Source: Halopenitus salinus (GTDB lineage Archaea; Halobacteriota; Halobacteria; Halobacteriales; Haloferacaceae). Taken from it: a stretch of 64,000 bases of DNA. The DNA is taken from the NCBI RefSeq assembly GCF_042662125.1, contig NZ_JBHSXL010000006.1, positions 62,001 to 126,000 on the forward strand, read 5' to 3'. Of this stretch, positions 32,020 through 40,860 are shown piece after piece. The notes under the pieces were generated by a model that worked only from the letters and a program-made list of their open reading frames with translations, had not been told where the DNA came from and did not search any database. The position numbers and the translations under genes were made by a program. Within the stretch, counting starts at the first letter, position 1. Each line of letters opens with the position of its first letter.

Positions 32020-33194
32020 TGTCCCCGCCCGACGACGCCGACGGGTCGACCCCGGAATCCATCGAATCCCTCGTCTGTCCGGACTGCGGCGCAACGTTTC
32101 TCGACCGCTGGCGCTGCAGTTGCGGGTCCCCCCTGGAGTTCGACGCGAATCCCCACCCAACGTCGCCGTCACCCCCGGATCCGGGCGGGTTCGACGTGCG
32201 AGCAGGTATGTGGGCCTTCGAGGAGTTCCTCCCGATCGGCGGGGATCCGGACGATCGCGTGACCTTCGGCGCCGGCCCGACGCCGATCGTCGACGCCGAC
32301 CGGGCTGGAGACGAAAGCGAGGAGACCGAGGAGGCCGACGAGCCCTGGAACTGCCGGTTCAAGCTCGAATACGTCCTCCCCACGGGCTCGTTCAAGGACC
32401 GAGGGGCGACCACGATACTCACCCGTGCGCGGGAGCTCGGCGTCGAGCGCCTGTGTGAGGACTCCTCGGGGAACGCGGGAACGGCCGTGGCGACCTACGC
32501 CGCCCGCGCCGGGATCGACGCCGAGATCTACCTCCCGGCGTCGTCCGCGGCGTCGACGATCCGGGCGATCGAGCGGGTCGGCGCTGACGCCGTGCCCATC
32601 GAGGGAAAACGGCGGGCGGCGACCGACGCGTGTCTCGAGGCGGTCGAATCGGGGTCGGCCTGGTACGCGAGCCACGCGTGGAATCCCGCGTTTCACGCCG
32701 GAACGGCGAGCTTCGCCTACGAAGTCGCGTTGCAGTCGGGTTGGGAGGTCCCCGACGCGGTGGTGGTGCCGGCGGGACACGGCACGCTGTTGCTCGGCGC
32801 CCATCGCGGGTTCGATCGGCTCCGCGAGGCCGGCTGGATCGACCGGACGCCGCGGCTGCTGGCCGCACAGGCGGCCGGAAACGCACCGGTGGTCCGCGAG
32901 TTACACGACGCGGACGCCGCGAACCGGGGCGGGGACAACGACGCCGCGAAGGGGATTCGGATCGAAAACCCGCCGCGGATCGACGGAATGATCGAGGCGA
33001 TCCGGGAGACGGGCGGCGACGCGATCGCGGTCACGGAGTCCGACACCCGAGCGGCGCTCGGACGGCTCCGGCGGGAGGGGTTCGACGTGGAGGCGACCTC
33101 GGCGGTCGCGCCCGCGGCCCTCGAAGCGTATCGCGAGCGGGGGATCCTCGATCCGGACGAGGACGTGGTCGTGCCGCTGACCGGACGGGCGTAG
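32019..33194 (+). CDS. Threonine-synthase-like PLP-dependent enzyme
   Basis: A 391-residue fold-type II PLP enzyme. Four cysteines at the N-terminus (Cys20, Cys23, Cys33, Cys35) form the zinc-ribbon often found in archaeal threonine synthases. The PLP lysine is Lys126 in PTGSFKDRGA, and SSGNAGTAVATYA binds the substrate carboxylate. VVPAGHGTLLLGA replaces the usual phosphate-cup Gly-rich loop. It may be threonine synthase or a related beta-replacement enzyme; the close coupling to an aspartoacylase-like gene hints at an amino-acid-derivative pathway. Confidence 0.85.
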   Translation: MSPPDDADGSTPESIESLVCPDCGATFLDRWRCSCGSPLEFDANPHPTSPSPPDPGGFDVRAGMWAFEEFLPIGGDPDDRVTFGAGPTPIVDADRAGDESEETEEADEPWNCRFKLEYVLPTGSFKDRGATTILTRARELGVERLCEDSSGNAGTAVATYAARAGIDAEIYLPASSAASTIRAIERVGADAVPIEGKRRAATDACLEAVESGSAWYASHAWNPAFHAGTASFAYEVALQSGWEVPDAVVVPAGHGTLLLGAHRGFDRLREAGWIDRTPRLLAAQAAGNAPVVRELHDADAANRGGDNDAAKGIRIENPPRIDGMIEAIRETGGDAIAVTESDTRAALGRLRREGFDVEATSAVAPAALEAYRERGILDPDEDVVVPLTGRA

Positions 33195-33246
33195 CGAGGG
33201 ACGGGCCACGCCGTGTCGACGCGGATCATCGCCGCGTAGACGCGGA

Positions 33247-34764
33247 TCACCGCTCCGGATGGATCGACGCGTCGAACCCGCCGCGAACGAGGGGCTTCGC
33301 GACGTGGCGGCGCGCGCACGGGGGAACCTCGTACCAGCCGGGCTTCAGATCGCGATCGATCCGCCGCCGATCGCGTTCGTCAGCGTGGGTACCGCAGTCG
33401 CGACACCGATACCCCTGGTCGCGTCCCGCGGAGGCCATCGACCGGCCGCAGGACGGACACGTCGGGTTGACCCGCTCGGTCCGGACCGGGTCGCGGAGGG
33501 CGAACTTCTCGAGTTTGATCGTCCGGTCGGGACCGTCCGTCGATCGGGCAAGACCGTTCGTCGATCGGCCGGATTCGTCCGACGGGCGGTCGGAATCGCT
33601 CGGCGCTTCCCGTCCGCGCTCGCGCCGGGAGACCTCCCCGCAGACCGTGAGGCGATCGCCGACCCGGAGGTTCCGAACCCGGTCGCGAAAGCGCTTCGTG
33701 GGCTCGAAGGCGGCGGCGAGAAGCCGCTCGTCCGCGGGGGGCGAGGTGACGGATTCGAGGAGCGATGGGTCGAACTCGGGGGAGTCCGGACGGAGCCGGT
33801 CGGCGAGCCGGGGAGAGGTCACCTCGAGGAAGACGTGGCCGCCGCGCCGGGTCTCCGGCGGGGAACACACCACGCAGTCGACACGGTAGCCCGCGCCGTC
33901 GCGAAGCGACCCGATCGACCCCGACGCGAGGTGGGCGTCGGTCCCCTGGTTCGTCAGGAAGGTCGCCGAGCGGTCCACCGGCTCGGAGTCGATCCGGTCC
34001 GCCACCGCGCGGCACGCCTCGGGGTCGTCGCCCCGGATCCCGTAGAGGATCGGGCCGGGCGCGTTCGGGACGCAGACGGCCGTCCCGGCGTCGCGATCGG
34101 CGGTGTCCCAGACGGTCGGATACGCGGAGTCGGCCGCCTCGAGAACGGAGTCGACGTCGACCGACCTCGGCGTGCCACACCGGTCGAACTCGCGATAGGC
34201 GATGTGCTCGTGGGTCCACTCCTCGAAAGCGGCGAACGCGCCGACCGCCGCGAGCGCGCCGATCCGCCCGCGCCCCTCGGTATCACACCCCTCGGCGGCG
34301 AACCCGGCGTGGAACATTCCATGCGAGTCGATCAAAGAGAGGGCGTCGTCGAGGTCGTGACGCCGTCGGAGTGCGTCCTCGGCGAACTCGGCAACCGCGG
34401 GGGGGATCCCGCGTCGCTCGTCCGCGGATCGGCCCTCCTCCGAGGGGCCGATCGTGCCGGCGTCCGCGACCGCGACGTCGGCGACGACGACCCCGGGCGA
34501 GGTCCGCGGGTCATCGCCGATCGACCGTGCGTCGATCTCCTCGCGGGCCAGCGCGAAGGCGTCGGCGGCGGGCATGTCGGTGTGAAGCGCGAGGGCCGCG
34601 TTGCCCCGGGTCTTGTGTTCGATTGCGGGATTGAGACGGATCAGGAGCCGTCGCTCGACGGTTCCACCGTGCTCGCGGATCCGTTCCGCGAGCCGGGTCG
34701 CGAGGTAGGTCGTACACATCCCGAGCGAACGGGAGTCGGTGTCGTCGACGCCGACGATGGTCAC
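33247..34764 (-). CDS. tiaS: tRNA(Ile2) 2-agmatinylcytidine synthetase TiaS
   Basis: A 505-residue enzyme that attaches agmatine to C34 of tRNA-Ile(CAU), so that it reads AUA. It opens MTIVGVDDTDSRSLGMCTTYL, the TiaS kinase-domain signature with Asp-rich metal site, followed by RLLIRLNPAIEHKTRGNAAL. Further on come an OB-fold-like region (RVGDRLTVCGEVSRRE) and a C-terminal zinc ribbon CPSCGRSMAS ... YRCRDCGTHAD. A 50-residue Ser/Arg/Asp insertion lies between OB fold and zinc ribbon. Specific to archaea. Confidence 0.95.
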   Translation of the reverse strand: MTIVGVDDTDSRSLGMCTTYLATRLAERIREHGGTVERRLLIRLNPAIEHKTRGNAALALHTDMPAADAFALAREEIDARSIGDDPRTSPGVVVADVAVADAGTIGPSEEGRSADERRGIPPAVAEFAEDALRRRHDLDDALSLIDSHGMFHAGFAAEGCDTEGRGRIGALAAVGAFAAFEEWTHEHIAYREFDRCGTPRSVDVDSVLEAADSAYPTVWDTADRDAGTAVCVPNAPGPILYGIRGDDPEACRAVADRIDSEPVDRSATFLTNQGTDAHLASGSIGSLRDGAGYRVDCVVCSPPETRRGGHVFLEVTSPRLADRLRPDSPEFDPSLLESVTSPPADERLLAAAFEPTKRFRDRVRNLRVGDRLTVCGEVSRRERGREAPSDSDRPSDESGRSTNGLARSTDGPDRTIKLEKFALRDPVRTERVNPTCPSCGRSMASAGRDQGYRCRDCGTHADERDRRRIDRDLKPGWYEVPPCARRHVAKPLVRGGFDASIHPER

Positions 34765-34818
34765 GTGGCCCGGTTCGTCTTCGGAGAATAAGCCGGTTTC
34801 GCGGCGGCGACCGGAGCG

Positions 34819-35955
34819 TCACGTCGAGTCCGCATCGTCAGGATCGCTCGAATCGACCGGATCGCCCAGATCTGCCGGATCGTCGGAGCCGTTCGAGTCG
34901 TCACCCCACGCCCGATCGAGCGGGTCCTCGAGTTGTCCCATCACGGCCTCCAGCGCGTCCGTCGCGGTGATCAGTCCGATCGCCTCGTCGTCGCGGAAGA
35001 CGAGCGCGAGCTCCTGTCGGTTCTCCTGAAACCGGTCGAAGGCCTCGCTGAGGCTCGTCCCGGCCGGGATCGTCATCGGCGGGGCCGCGATGTCCGCGAA
35101 CGACACGGAGCCGTCCTGGAGGTCGTCCACGTGGTTCAAGATCGCGGGGGCGTACACGACGCCGCGCAGGTCGGAGGGGTCCTCGCCGATCAGCGGGAAT
35201 CTGGAGTGGGGCGTCCGTCGGATGCGCTCGAAGTTCTCCTCGATCGAGGCGGCCGTCGAGATCGCGACGACGTCCTCGACGTCGACCATCACCTCCTCGA
35301 CGAGCCGCTCGTCCACGTCGAGCGCGTTGAGCACCTCCTCGCGCCGTTCCGAGGGGAGATCGCCCTCGTCGAGAAGCGACCCGAGGCGGTTGCGGAGGTC
35401 CGCGCGCGACTCGATGACGTCGGTCTCCGTCTCGAGCCACGCGCCGGTCATCTCGACGCCGAACAACCGCAGGGTCGCCTTGGCCACCGAATCGCCGATC
35501 CGCATCACGGGCGAGATGAGCCACGCGAACCAGTAGAGCGGACGCGCCCCGTACCGACACACGAACTTCGAGCGCTCGACGCCGAGGTAGGTCGGCGTCT
35601 GTTCGCCGTGGGTGAGGTGCAGGAGGTTGATGATCCCGAACGCGATGAGGCCGCCGGCGCCGATCGACGCGAACACGCCGCCGGCGAAGAACGGCTCGAA
35701 GAGCGCGGCGAGGGCGGGCTCCGCGACGATACCGACCGCGATGCTCGAGGCGGTGATCCCGACCTGACAGCTCGTGAGATAGATCTCGAGATCCTGGGTC
35801 ATCTCCCACGCTCGGCGGAGAGCGGGGGTGTCGAACTCCGATTCCGGATATTGCCGAACGCGCGTCAACGCGAACTCGATCGCGACGAAGAACCCGTTCG
35901 CGAGGATGAGGAGGATCCCGGCGAACAGCCGGATGCCGATCTCGGTCGGTGTCAT
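34819..35955 (-). CDS. CNNM/CorC-type membrane protein (second copy)
   Basis: A 378-residue DUF21-CBS protein: four hydrophobic segments (NGFFVAIEFALTRVRQYP opens the domain), LTHGEQTPTYLGVERS in the conserved third-helix region, and a CBS pair (about 205-345). It has no C-terminal CorC_HlyC domain, unlike the copies at 17248 and 61934, and ends in an acidic tail. Presumably membrane-bound and involved in metal or Na efflux by family. Its 3' end is 54 bp from the tiaS start, so the two may be co-transcribed in the order CNNM then nothing, tiaS being upstream. Confidence 0.9.
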   Translation of the reverse strand: MTPTEIGIRLFAGILLILANGFFVAIEFALTRVRQYPESEFDTPALRRAWEMTQDLEIYLTSCQVGITASSIAVGIVAEPALAALFEPFFAGGVFASIGAGGLIAFGIINLLHLTHGEQTPTYLGVERSKFVCRYGARPLYWFAWLISPVMRIGDSVAKATLRLFGVEMTGAWLETETDVIESRADLRNRLGSLLDEGDLPSERREEVLNALDVDERLVEEVMVDVEDVVAISTAASIEENFERIRRTPHSRFPLIGEDPSDLRGVVYAPAILNHVDDLQDGSVSFADIAAPPMTIPAGTSLSEAFDRFQENRQELALVFRDDEAIGLITATDALEAVMGQLEDPLDRAWGDDSNGSDDPADLGDPVDSSDPDDADST

Positions 35956-36036
35956 TCGACTCGCCGTATTTGCGCCACATGGTTAATTGTGATGCGGACT
36001 CGTCGTCCCCGAGTCGTCCGCGACTCCGACGAACGG

Positions 36037-36143
36037 CGGTCGAGTCCACACTGCGGGTGATCGATGTCCAACACCGCGGGCGGTCGAGTCCACACTACGG
36101 GCGGTCGACGTCCACGCCGCGGGCGGCCGAAATCAACGCCGTG
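36037..36143. repeat. About five diverged 22-bp tandem repeats
   Basis: Units of the form CGGTCGAGTCCACACTRCGGG follow each other in the 291-bp gap between the CNNM gene and the HTH-regulator gene. The first and third copies are nearly identical; the others have drifted. No gene is supported here. AT-rich TTTACGTACC at 36227-36236 is the likely promoter of the downstream regulator. Confidence 0.65.
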
Positions 36144-36246
36144 GAAAGGCGACGTCCCCGCCGCGGATCGAAACCGCGGGATAGCGACGCGTCGAACCGG
36201 GCATTCCGGCACAACGTATTTACGTACCGAATGGGTATTTTCGTCC

Positions 36247-37215
36247 ATGTCACGGGCAGCGCTGGTCGAGAACCTCACGGCGATGTTGGAGGACGCGGAG
36301 TTCCTCGTCAGCGATCGCTGTGCGGTTCGACCCAAGAGCTTCGACCTGGCGGCCCGCCGCGGCGAGGACCTGCTGCTTTTGAAGATCCTGGCCAACATCG
36401 ACGCGCTCGACGCCGAAACCGGCGCGGAGCTGCGCCGGCTCGGCGAGTACCTGGAGGCGACGCCGATGCTCATCGGGCTGCGGACTCGCGACGAGGACCT
36501 CAAGCCCGGCGTCGTCTACTTCCGGCACGGCGTGCCGGTGGTGAACCCGGATACCGCCTACGACCTCTTCGTCGAGGAGGTCCCGCCGCTCATCTATGCG
36601 GCCCCCGGCGGGCTCTACGTCAGCCTCGACGGCGACCTGCTGGCCGACGAGCGCGAGGAGCGCGGCTGGTCGCTCGGCCGGCTGGCCACGGAACTGGGCG
36701 TCTCGCGACGCACGGTCTCGAAGTACGAGGACGGGATGAACGCCTCCGTCGAGGTCGCGATCCAGCTCGAGGAGATCTTCGAGCAACCGTTCTCCGATCC
36801 CGTCCGGGTACTCGAGGGAGCTGACGACGTTCGCGAGGCGGATCCGACGCCGTCGGCGCCGGACGCCGACCCCGACGACGAACACGTCCTCCACGTGCTC
36901 ACCGCCGCCGGGTTCACGGTTCACCCGACCGCCCGGGCGCCCTTCAAGGCGGTCTCGGAGGACGACGGCCCCGAGATGCGGGTGCTCACCGGGCACTCGA
37001 CGTTCACGGAGGCGGCCGAAAAGCGTGCACGGATCATGTCCTCGATCGGCACGGTCGCCCAAACGCGCTCCGTCTACTTCACGGAGAACAGGCGCAAGCG
37101 CGAGCAGGTCGACGGCACGGGGCTCGTCTCCTGTGAGGAGCTCGCGGAGATGGACGACCCCGATGCGATCCGCGAGCTGATCGAGGAGCGCGCGGAGAAG
37201 CCGGCCGAGGCGTGA
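36247..37215 (+). CDS. Archaeal HTH transcriptional regulator (XRE-type, long form)
   Basis: A 322-residue protein. Residues 1-120 form an archaeal sensor-like domain (DRCAVRPKSFDLAARRGEDLLLLKIL). Residues about 130-185 form a helix-turn-helix: LADEREERGWSLGRLATELGVSRRTVSKYEDG, with AIQLEEIFEQPF closing it. The C-terminal half contains a nuclease-like or ligand-binding fold of unknown role. It corresponds to the conserved archaeal HTH-type regulatory proteins found as hypothetical UPF entries. Target genes cannot be deduced. The ATG at 36247 is preferred to an upstream open frame full of repeats. Confidence 0.85.
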   Translation: MSRAALVENLTAMLEDAEFLVSDRCAVRPKSFDLAARRGEDLLLLKILANIDALDAETGAELRRLGEYLEATPMLIGLRTRDEDLKPGVVYFRHGVPVVNPDTAYDLFVEEVPPLIYAAPGGLYVSLDGDLLADEREERGWSLGRLATELGVSRRTVSKYEDGMNASVEVAIQLEEIFEQPFSDPVRVLEGADDVREADPTPSAPDADPDDEHVLHVLTAAGFTVHPTARAPFKAVSEDDGPEMRVLTGHSTFTEAAEKRARIMSSIGTVAQTRSVYFTENRRKREQVDGTGLVSCEELAEMDDPDAIRELIEERAEKPAEA

Positions 37216-37276
37216 GCCTCGAACCGCATCCGAGTGCGTTTCCTACTCGAGCACGTGTCTCACCCGAGCGCGCCCT

Positions 37277-37828
37277 TCACCCGAGCACGTACCGGAGCCG
37301 CGGGTAGCGCTCGACGAGCGGCTCGCCGTCGACCTCGTAGCGCTCGATGAACCGGTCGGCGCCGTAGTACCGGCCCGCCCCGTACGCCGCGACCGTGAGG
37401 AAGGCGAGCGCGTAGACGAGCTCCGAGGTGACGAAGCCCGTGAGGACGTCGTAGGCGCCGGCCATGTCCCAGTTGCCGAAGTAGAACGCCAGCGACTGGA
37501 TCGCGCCGAAGAACGCCGCCAGGCGGACGAGCCCGCCGACGATCAGTCCGGTCCCGATCAGGACCTGGCCGACGGGGACGGCGACGTCGACCGTGGCGAT
37601 GACGGCCGGGCTCGCGGCCATCGCGCCGTAGACCCCGCTCAGGGGGCTCGCCGGGTCGACGTTCGCGAGGTACCCCTGGGCGGTGAAGCCCTCGAGGAGC
37701 TTCCCGAGGCCGGCCGTGATGAAGATCCAACCCATCGCGAGCCGGAGCCCCACGGCGAACCACTCGGGTTTCGGTCCCACGTCGTCGAGTTTCGGCACGC
37801 GGTAGCCGCGTGCATCCTGTGTGGACAT
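37277..37828 (-). CDS. DoxX-family membrane protein
   Basis: A 183-residue protein with four hydrophobic segments: AMGWIFITAGLGKLLEGF near 30-47, a second around 75-100, a third near 105-125 and a fourth near 140-160. The order and the conserved Gly-Lys in the first helix fit DoxX/DoxD-like proteins. Function unclear; relatives join oxidoreductase or stress systems. It has a good Shine-Dalgarno AAGGAGG nine bases before the ATG, which is not usual in this largely leaderless organism. Confidence 0.88.
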   Translation of the reverse strand: MSTQDARGYRVPKLDDVGPKPEWFAVGLRLAMGWIFITAGLGKLLEGFTAQGYLANVDPASPLSGVYGAMAASPAVIATVDVAVPVGQVLIGTGLIVGGLVRLAAFFGAIQSLAFYFGNWDMAGAYDVLTGFVTSELVYALAFLTVAAYGAGRYYGADRFIERYEVDGEPLVERYPRLRYVLG

Positions 37829-37837
37829 GTTTTTTTG

Positions 37838-37916
37838 CCTCCTTACGGATGAAAATACGGCGGAATCGGACTTATATACGGAGAACGGTTCCCATCAAGT
37901 GAGAACTATCCGTATA
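37838..37916 (-). promoter_or_regulatory. doxX promoter: Shine-Dalgarno, TATA box, inverted repeat
   Basis: Reading toward doxX: the inverted repeat arms TATACGGA (37875-37882) and TCCGTATA (37909-37916) flank 26 bp; the proximal arm overlaps the TATA box GTATATAAG (37871-37879). A direct repeat GAGAAC lies between the arms. AAGGAGG at 37838-37844 is the ribosome-binding site. The overlap with the TATA box suggests a repressor operator. Confidence 0.6.
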
Positions 37917-38005
37917 GAGTGATCGTTCGTGGTTTGTATTCGGCTCGGAGAGCGAGGAACACACGCTCGATCGACGACTCGAGTGGTCGAGGCCGGCCGG
38001 GTTCG

Positions 38006-38077
38006 TCCGAGGACGTCGATCGATCGAGCCTCGAGGACGTCGAGCGGGTGATCCTCGAGGACGTCGAACGGATGATC
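38006..38077. repeat. Three 24-bp tandem repeats
   Basis: Three exact-length units of CTCGAGGACGTCGANCGRNTGATC type fill most of the gap between the divergent doxX promoter and the 3' end of the glutaredoxin gene. They do not belong to a supported gene. Confidence 0.7.
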
Positions 38078-38086
38078 CGACGACGA

Positions 38087-38341
38087 TCAGGCCGCCTCGC
38101 CGTAGGTCTCCTCGAGGTAGGCGACGATGTCGTCGCTTTCCGACATGCCCTCGACGCCGTGGTCCTCGTCGACGAGGACGGGCACGCCGGTCTGGCCGCT
38201 GACCGCCTCGACCTCCTCGCGTTCGGCGTGCGAGCGCGGGACCATCCGCGATTCGTACTCGAGATCGAGGTCCGCGAGCTTCTGTTTGACCTTCGCACAG
38301 TACGGACAGCCCTCGAGTTCGTACAGAACGATGTTCGACAT
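38087..38341 (-). CDS. Glutaredoxin-family protein
   Basis: An 84-residue thioredoxin-fold protein with redox motif CPYC (Cys12, Cys15), cis-Pro in TGVPVLVDE and terminal SESDDIVAYLEETYG. It is about 50% similar by eye to the protein at 18896. It begins 78 bp after the purine permease stop on the same strand. The frame is open upstream inside the permease gene but the ATG at 38341 gives the family length. Confidence 0.9.
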   Translation of the reverse strand: MSNIVLYELEGCPYCAKVKQKLADLDLEYESRMVPRSHAEREEVEAVSGQTGVPVLVDEDHGVEGMSESDDIVAYLEETYGEAA

Positions 38342-38418
38342 CGACGAGGTGTACGTGCGCCGATCGGTTAACGGTCGTGGTACGTCGGGGAACGCCGACG
38401 CGGGGTCGAGACGAGAGC

Positions 38419-39813
38419 CTACAGAATCACGCCGCTCGTCTGAAGGACGTAGTAGGCGGCCACCAACGCGGCGAGTAGGTACTGTCCGAGCGAGACGTCC
38501 GTGGGTTCGCCGACCGCGAGTTTGATGATCGGGTACGCGACGATGCCGGCCGCCAGACCGTCCGCGATCGAGTAGGCGAACGGCATCACGGTGACGGTGA
38601 GGCCCGCCGAGACGGCCCACGCGGGGTCGTCCCAGTCGACCTCCGTGAGCCCTTGCAGCATCATCACGCCGACGACGACGAGCGCGATGAAGGAGGCGTA
38701 TCCGGGGATCGCCGCCACGACCGGGATCAACACGAGGGACGCGAGGAAGCCGAGCGCGACGACGAGCGCGGTGAGGCCGGTCCGGCCGCCCTCCTCGACG
38801 CCCGTCGAGGACTCGATGTAGGTCGTCACCGTCGAGGTGCCGAGCATGGCGCCCACCGTCGTCCCGACCGCGTCGGCCATCAGCGGCTTCTCCATCTCGG
38901 GCAGGTCGCCGTCCTCGTCGAGGAAGTCGCCGTACTGTGAGACCCCGATCAGCGTTCCGGCGGTGTCGAAGAAGTCGACGAAGAAGAAGGTGAACACGAC
39001 CAATACGAACGTGAACGGCTCGATGTCGGCGAGCCCGTCGAGGAACGCGCCGGCGAGCGGCGTGATGTCGTATTGGGCGGACGGAAGGGACTCCGGCGTG
39101 ACGACGCCCCGTTCGAAGACGCCGCCGAGCGTCAGCCCCCAGCCGACGATCGACGTCGCCAGGATGCCGAGGACGACCGATCCGGTGACGCCGCGGGCCC
39201 ACAGGGAGAAGGTGAGGACGAGCCCGAACACGCCGAGGATCGCCCACGGATTCCCGAAGACGCCGCCGAGGGTGACGAGCGTCGCCTCGTCGGGAACGAC
39301 GACCTGCAGCTCCTGGAGTCCGATGAAGAGCAGGAACAGGCCGATACCGGCGCCGACCGCGCGTTTCACCGGCTCCGGAAAGAGCTGGATCACGTACTTA
39401 CGCGCGCCGACGGCCGTGAGAAGCATGAACAGAACGCCCTCGGCGAAGACGGCGGCGAGGGCCGTCTGCCACGGGATCCCCAGCCCGAGAACCACCGAGA
39501 AGGCGAAGAAGGCGTTGAGCCCCATTCCGGGAGCGAGTCCGAACGGACGGTTGGCGTAGAAGGCCATCACCAGCGTCGCGGCCGCCGAGGAGAGGACGGT
39601 CGCGATCGCGATCATCTGGACGACCTCGAAGAACTCGTATCCGGGTATCTCGATCGCCTCCGCCAGGATGAACGGGTTGACGACGATGATGTACGACATC
39701 GCGAGGAAGGTGGTTATCCCCGCGATCACTTCCGTCCGGACGTCGGACCCGCGTGCCGCGACGTCGAATCGATCGGCGAGCGTGTCTGTGAAACCCATTG
39801 AATGGTTGTGCAT
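38419..39813 (-). CDS. NCS2/AzgA-type purine permease
   Basis: A 464-residue transporter with about 12-14 hydrophobic segments. It opens with the AzgA signature RTEVIAGITTFLAMSYIIVVNP and has GLAPGMGLNAFFAFSVVLG, GIGLFLLFIGLQ and SSTGVEEGGRTGLTAL, all typical of the adenine/guanine/hypoxanthine branch. The ATG start fits the family length. It lies 152 bp downstream of gfcR on the same strand. Confidence 0.93.
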   Translation of the reverse strand: MHNHSMGFTDTLADRFDVAARGSDVRTEVIAGITTFLAMSYIIVVNPFILAEAIEIPGYEFFEVVQMIAIATVLSSAAATLVMAFYANRPFGLAPGMGLNAFFAFSVVLGLGIPWQTALAAVFAEGVLFMLLTAVGARKYVIQLFPEPVKRAVGAGIGLFLLFIGLQELQVVVPDEATLVTLGGVFGNPWAILGVFGLVLTFSLWARGVTGSVVLGILATSIVGWGLTLGGVFERGVVTPESLPSAQYDITPLAGAFLDGLADIEPFTFVLVVFTFFFVDFFDTAGTLIGVSQYGDFLDEDGDLPEMEKPLMADAVGTTVGAMLGTSTVTTYIESSTGVEEGGRTGLTALVVALGFLASLVLIPVVAAIPGYASFIALVVVGVMMLQGLTEVDWDDPAWAVSAGLTVTVMPFAYSIADGLAAGIVAYPIIKLAVGEPTDVSLGQYLLAALVAAYYVLQTSGVIL

Positions 39814-39965
39814 CTCTCACGATCGACCTATAAGCGTTACTGAAGGCGTTGATCACGGCCGCACAATACTGGGAGGAATGTACCGCCCGACCGGAACCAT
39901 TCGAACCGCCCGACCGGAATCGATCCGAAGCGTCCGACGGGAACCGACTCGACGCGACCGGCGAC

Positions 39966-40679
39966 CTACTCGAAGCGTTCCAGCGCGCCGACCGGCGCGT
40001 CGGTGAGTTCGCGGGCGCGCTCGAGCCCCTCGCCGCCGACGGCGATGAGGGTGAACACGCCGGTGACGTCGGCGTCGGCCTGCAAGGCGATGTCCAAGAG
40101 GAGCTCCTGGGTCTCCCCGGACCGAATGAGGTCGTCGACGATCAGGACGGTGTCGCCGGCGCCGATGGAGCTCGCGGGCAGGTAGTAGGTCAACTCGATC
40201 CCCGAAGCGAGCCGCTGTCTGGACTCGATGAACTCCTCGACCGCGGTCTCCTTCGACTTCTTCGCGTACGCGAGGTCGGCGTCGAAGAAGGACGCCATCG
40301 CGGCTCCCAGGGTGATCCCGTCCGTCGCCGCGGTCAACACGACGTCCGGGGCGTCGAAGGCGAACGACTCCGCGGCCACCGGCGCGACGAGGTCGAGGAA
40401 CGACTGGTCGAAGACGACCCGGGAGTTGTCGACGTAGCCCTCCTCGTCGATCTCGGTCCGTGCGCGCAGCTCGTCGGCGAGCGCCTCCCGACCGATCCCC
40501 TCGACGATCTCGCGTGCACGGTCGGCGCCGGGGAGCACGTGGCCGTTGACGTAGCGGTTGAGATCGCCCGCGGGCAGGGTGGTGAGATCCGATAGCTCGT
40601 CGTAGGTCCGCGTCCGTTTCAACATGCGGAGGACGGCGACCGCCTGCAGCTGGAGGGCGGCCTTCTCTGCGCGGTTCAT
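39966..40679 (-). CDS. gfcR: PRTase-like transcriptional regulator GfcR
   Basis: A 237-residue protein: an N-terminal HTH (LQAVAVLRMLKRTRTYDELSDLTTLPAGDLNRYVNG) joined to an orotate-phosphoribosyltransferase-like domain with the PRPP loop VLIVDDLIRSGET and KKSKETAVEEFIES. In Haloferax this type (GfcR) controls sugar-degradation genes and senses metabolites through the PRTase fold; it is not a real orotate PRTase. The ATG at 40679 sits in a locally AT-rich stretch (TATGTATGAATATATCG, about 40698-40714) that is its promoter. Confidence 0.92.
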   Translation of the reverse strand: MNRAEKAALQLQAVAVLRMLKRTRTYDELSDLTTLPAGDLNRYVNGHVLPGADRAREIVEGIGREALADELRARTEIDEEGYVDNSRVVFDQSFLDLVAPVAAESFAFDAPDVVLTAATDGITLGAAMASFFDADLAYAKKSKETAVEEFIESRQRLASGIELTYYLPASSIGAGDTVLIVDDLIRSGETQELLLDIALQADADVTGVFTLIAVGGEGLERARELTDAPVGALERFE

Positions 40680-40860
40680 ATCGACGTTCGAGATTGCGTA
40701 TGTATGAATATATCGATGTGTGTATCGGGTGAATAGATCCACAGTCGTGGTCATCACGGGATCGACGCGGCGGACCGGAGCGCGCTCGGGGACAGCCCGA
40801 CACGCGCCCGATCGACGATCGTCGGAGCCGGGACAACACCGGCGAGACGCCGACGACCGG

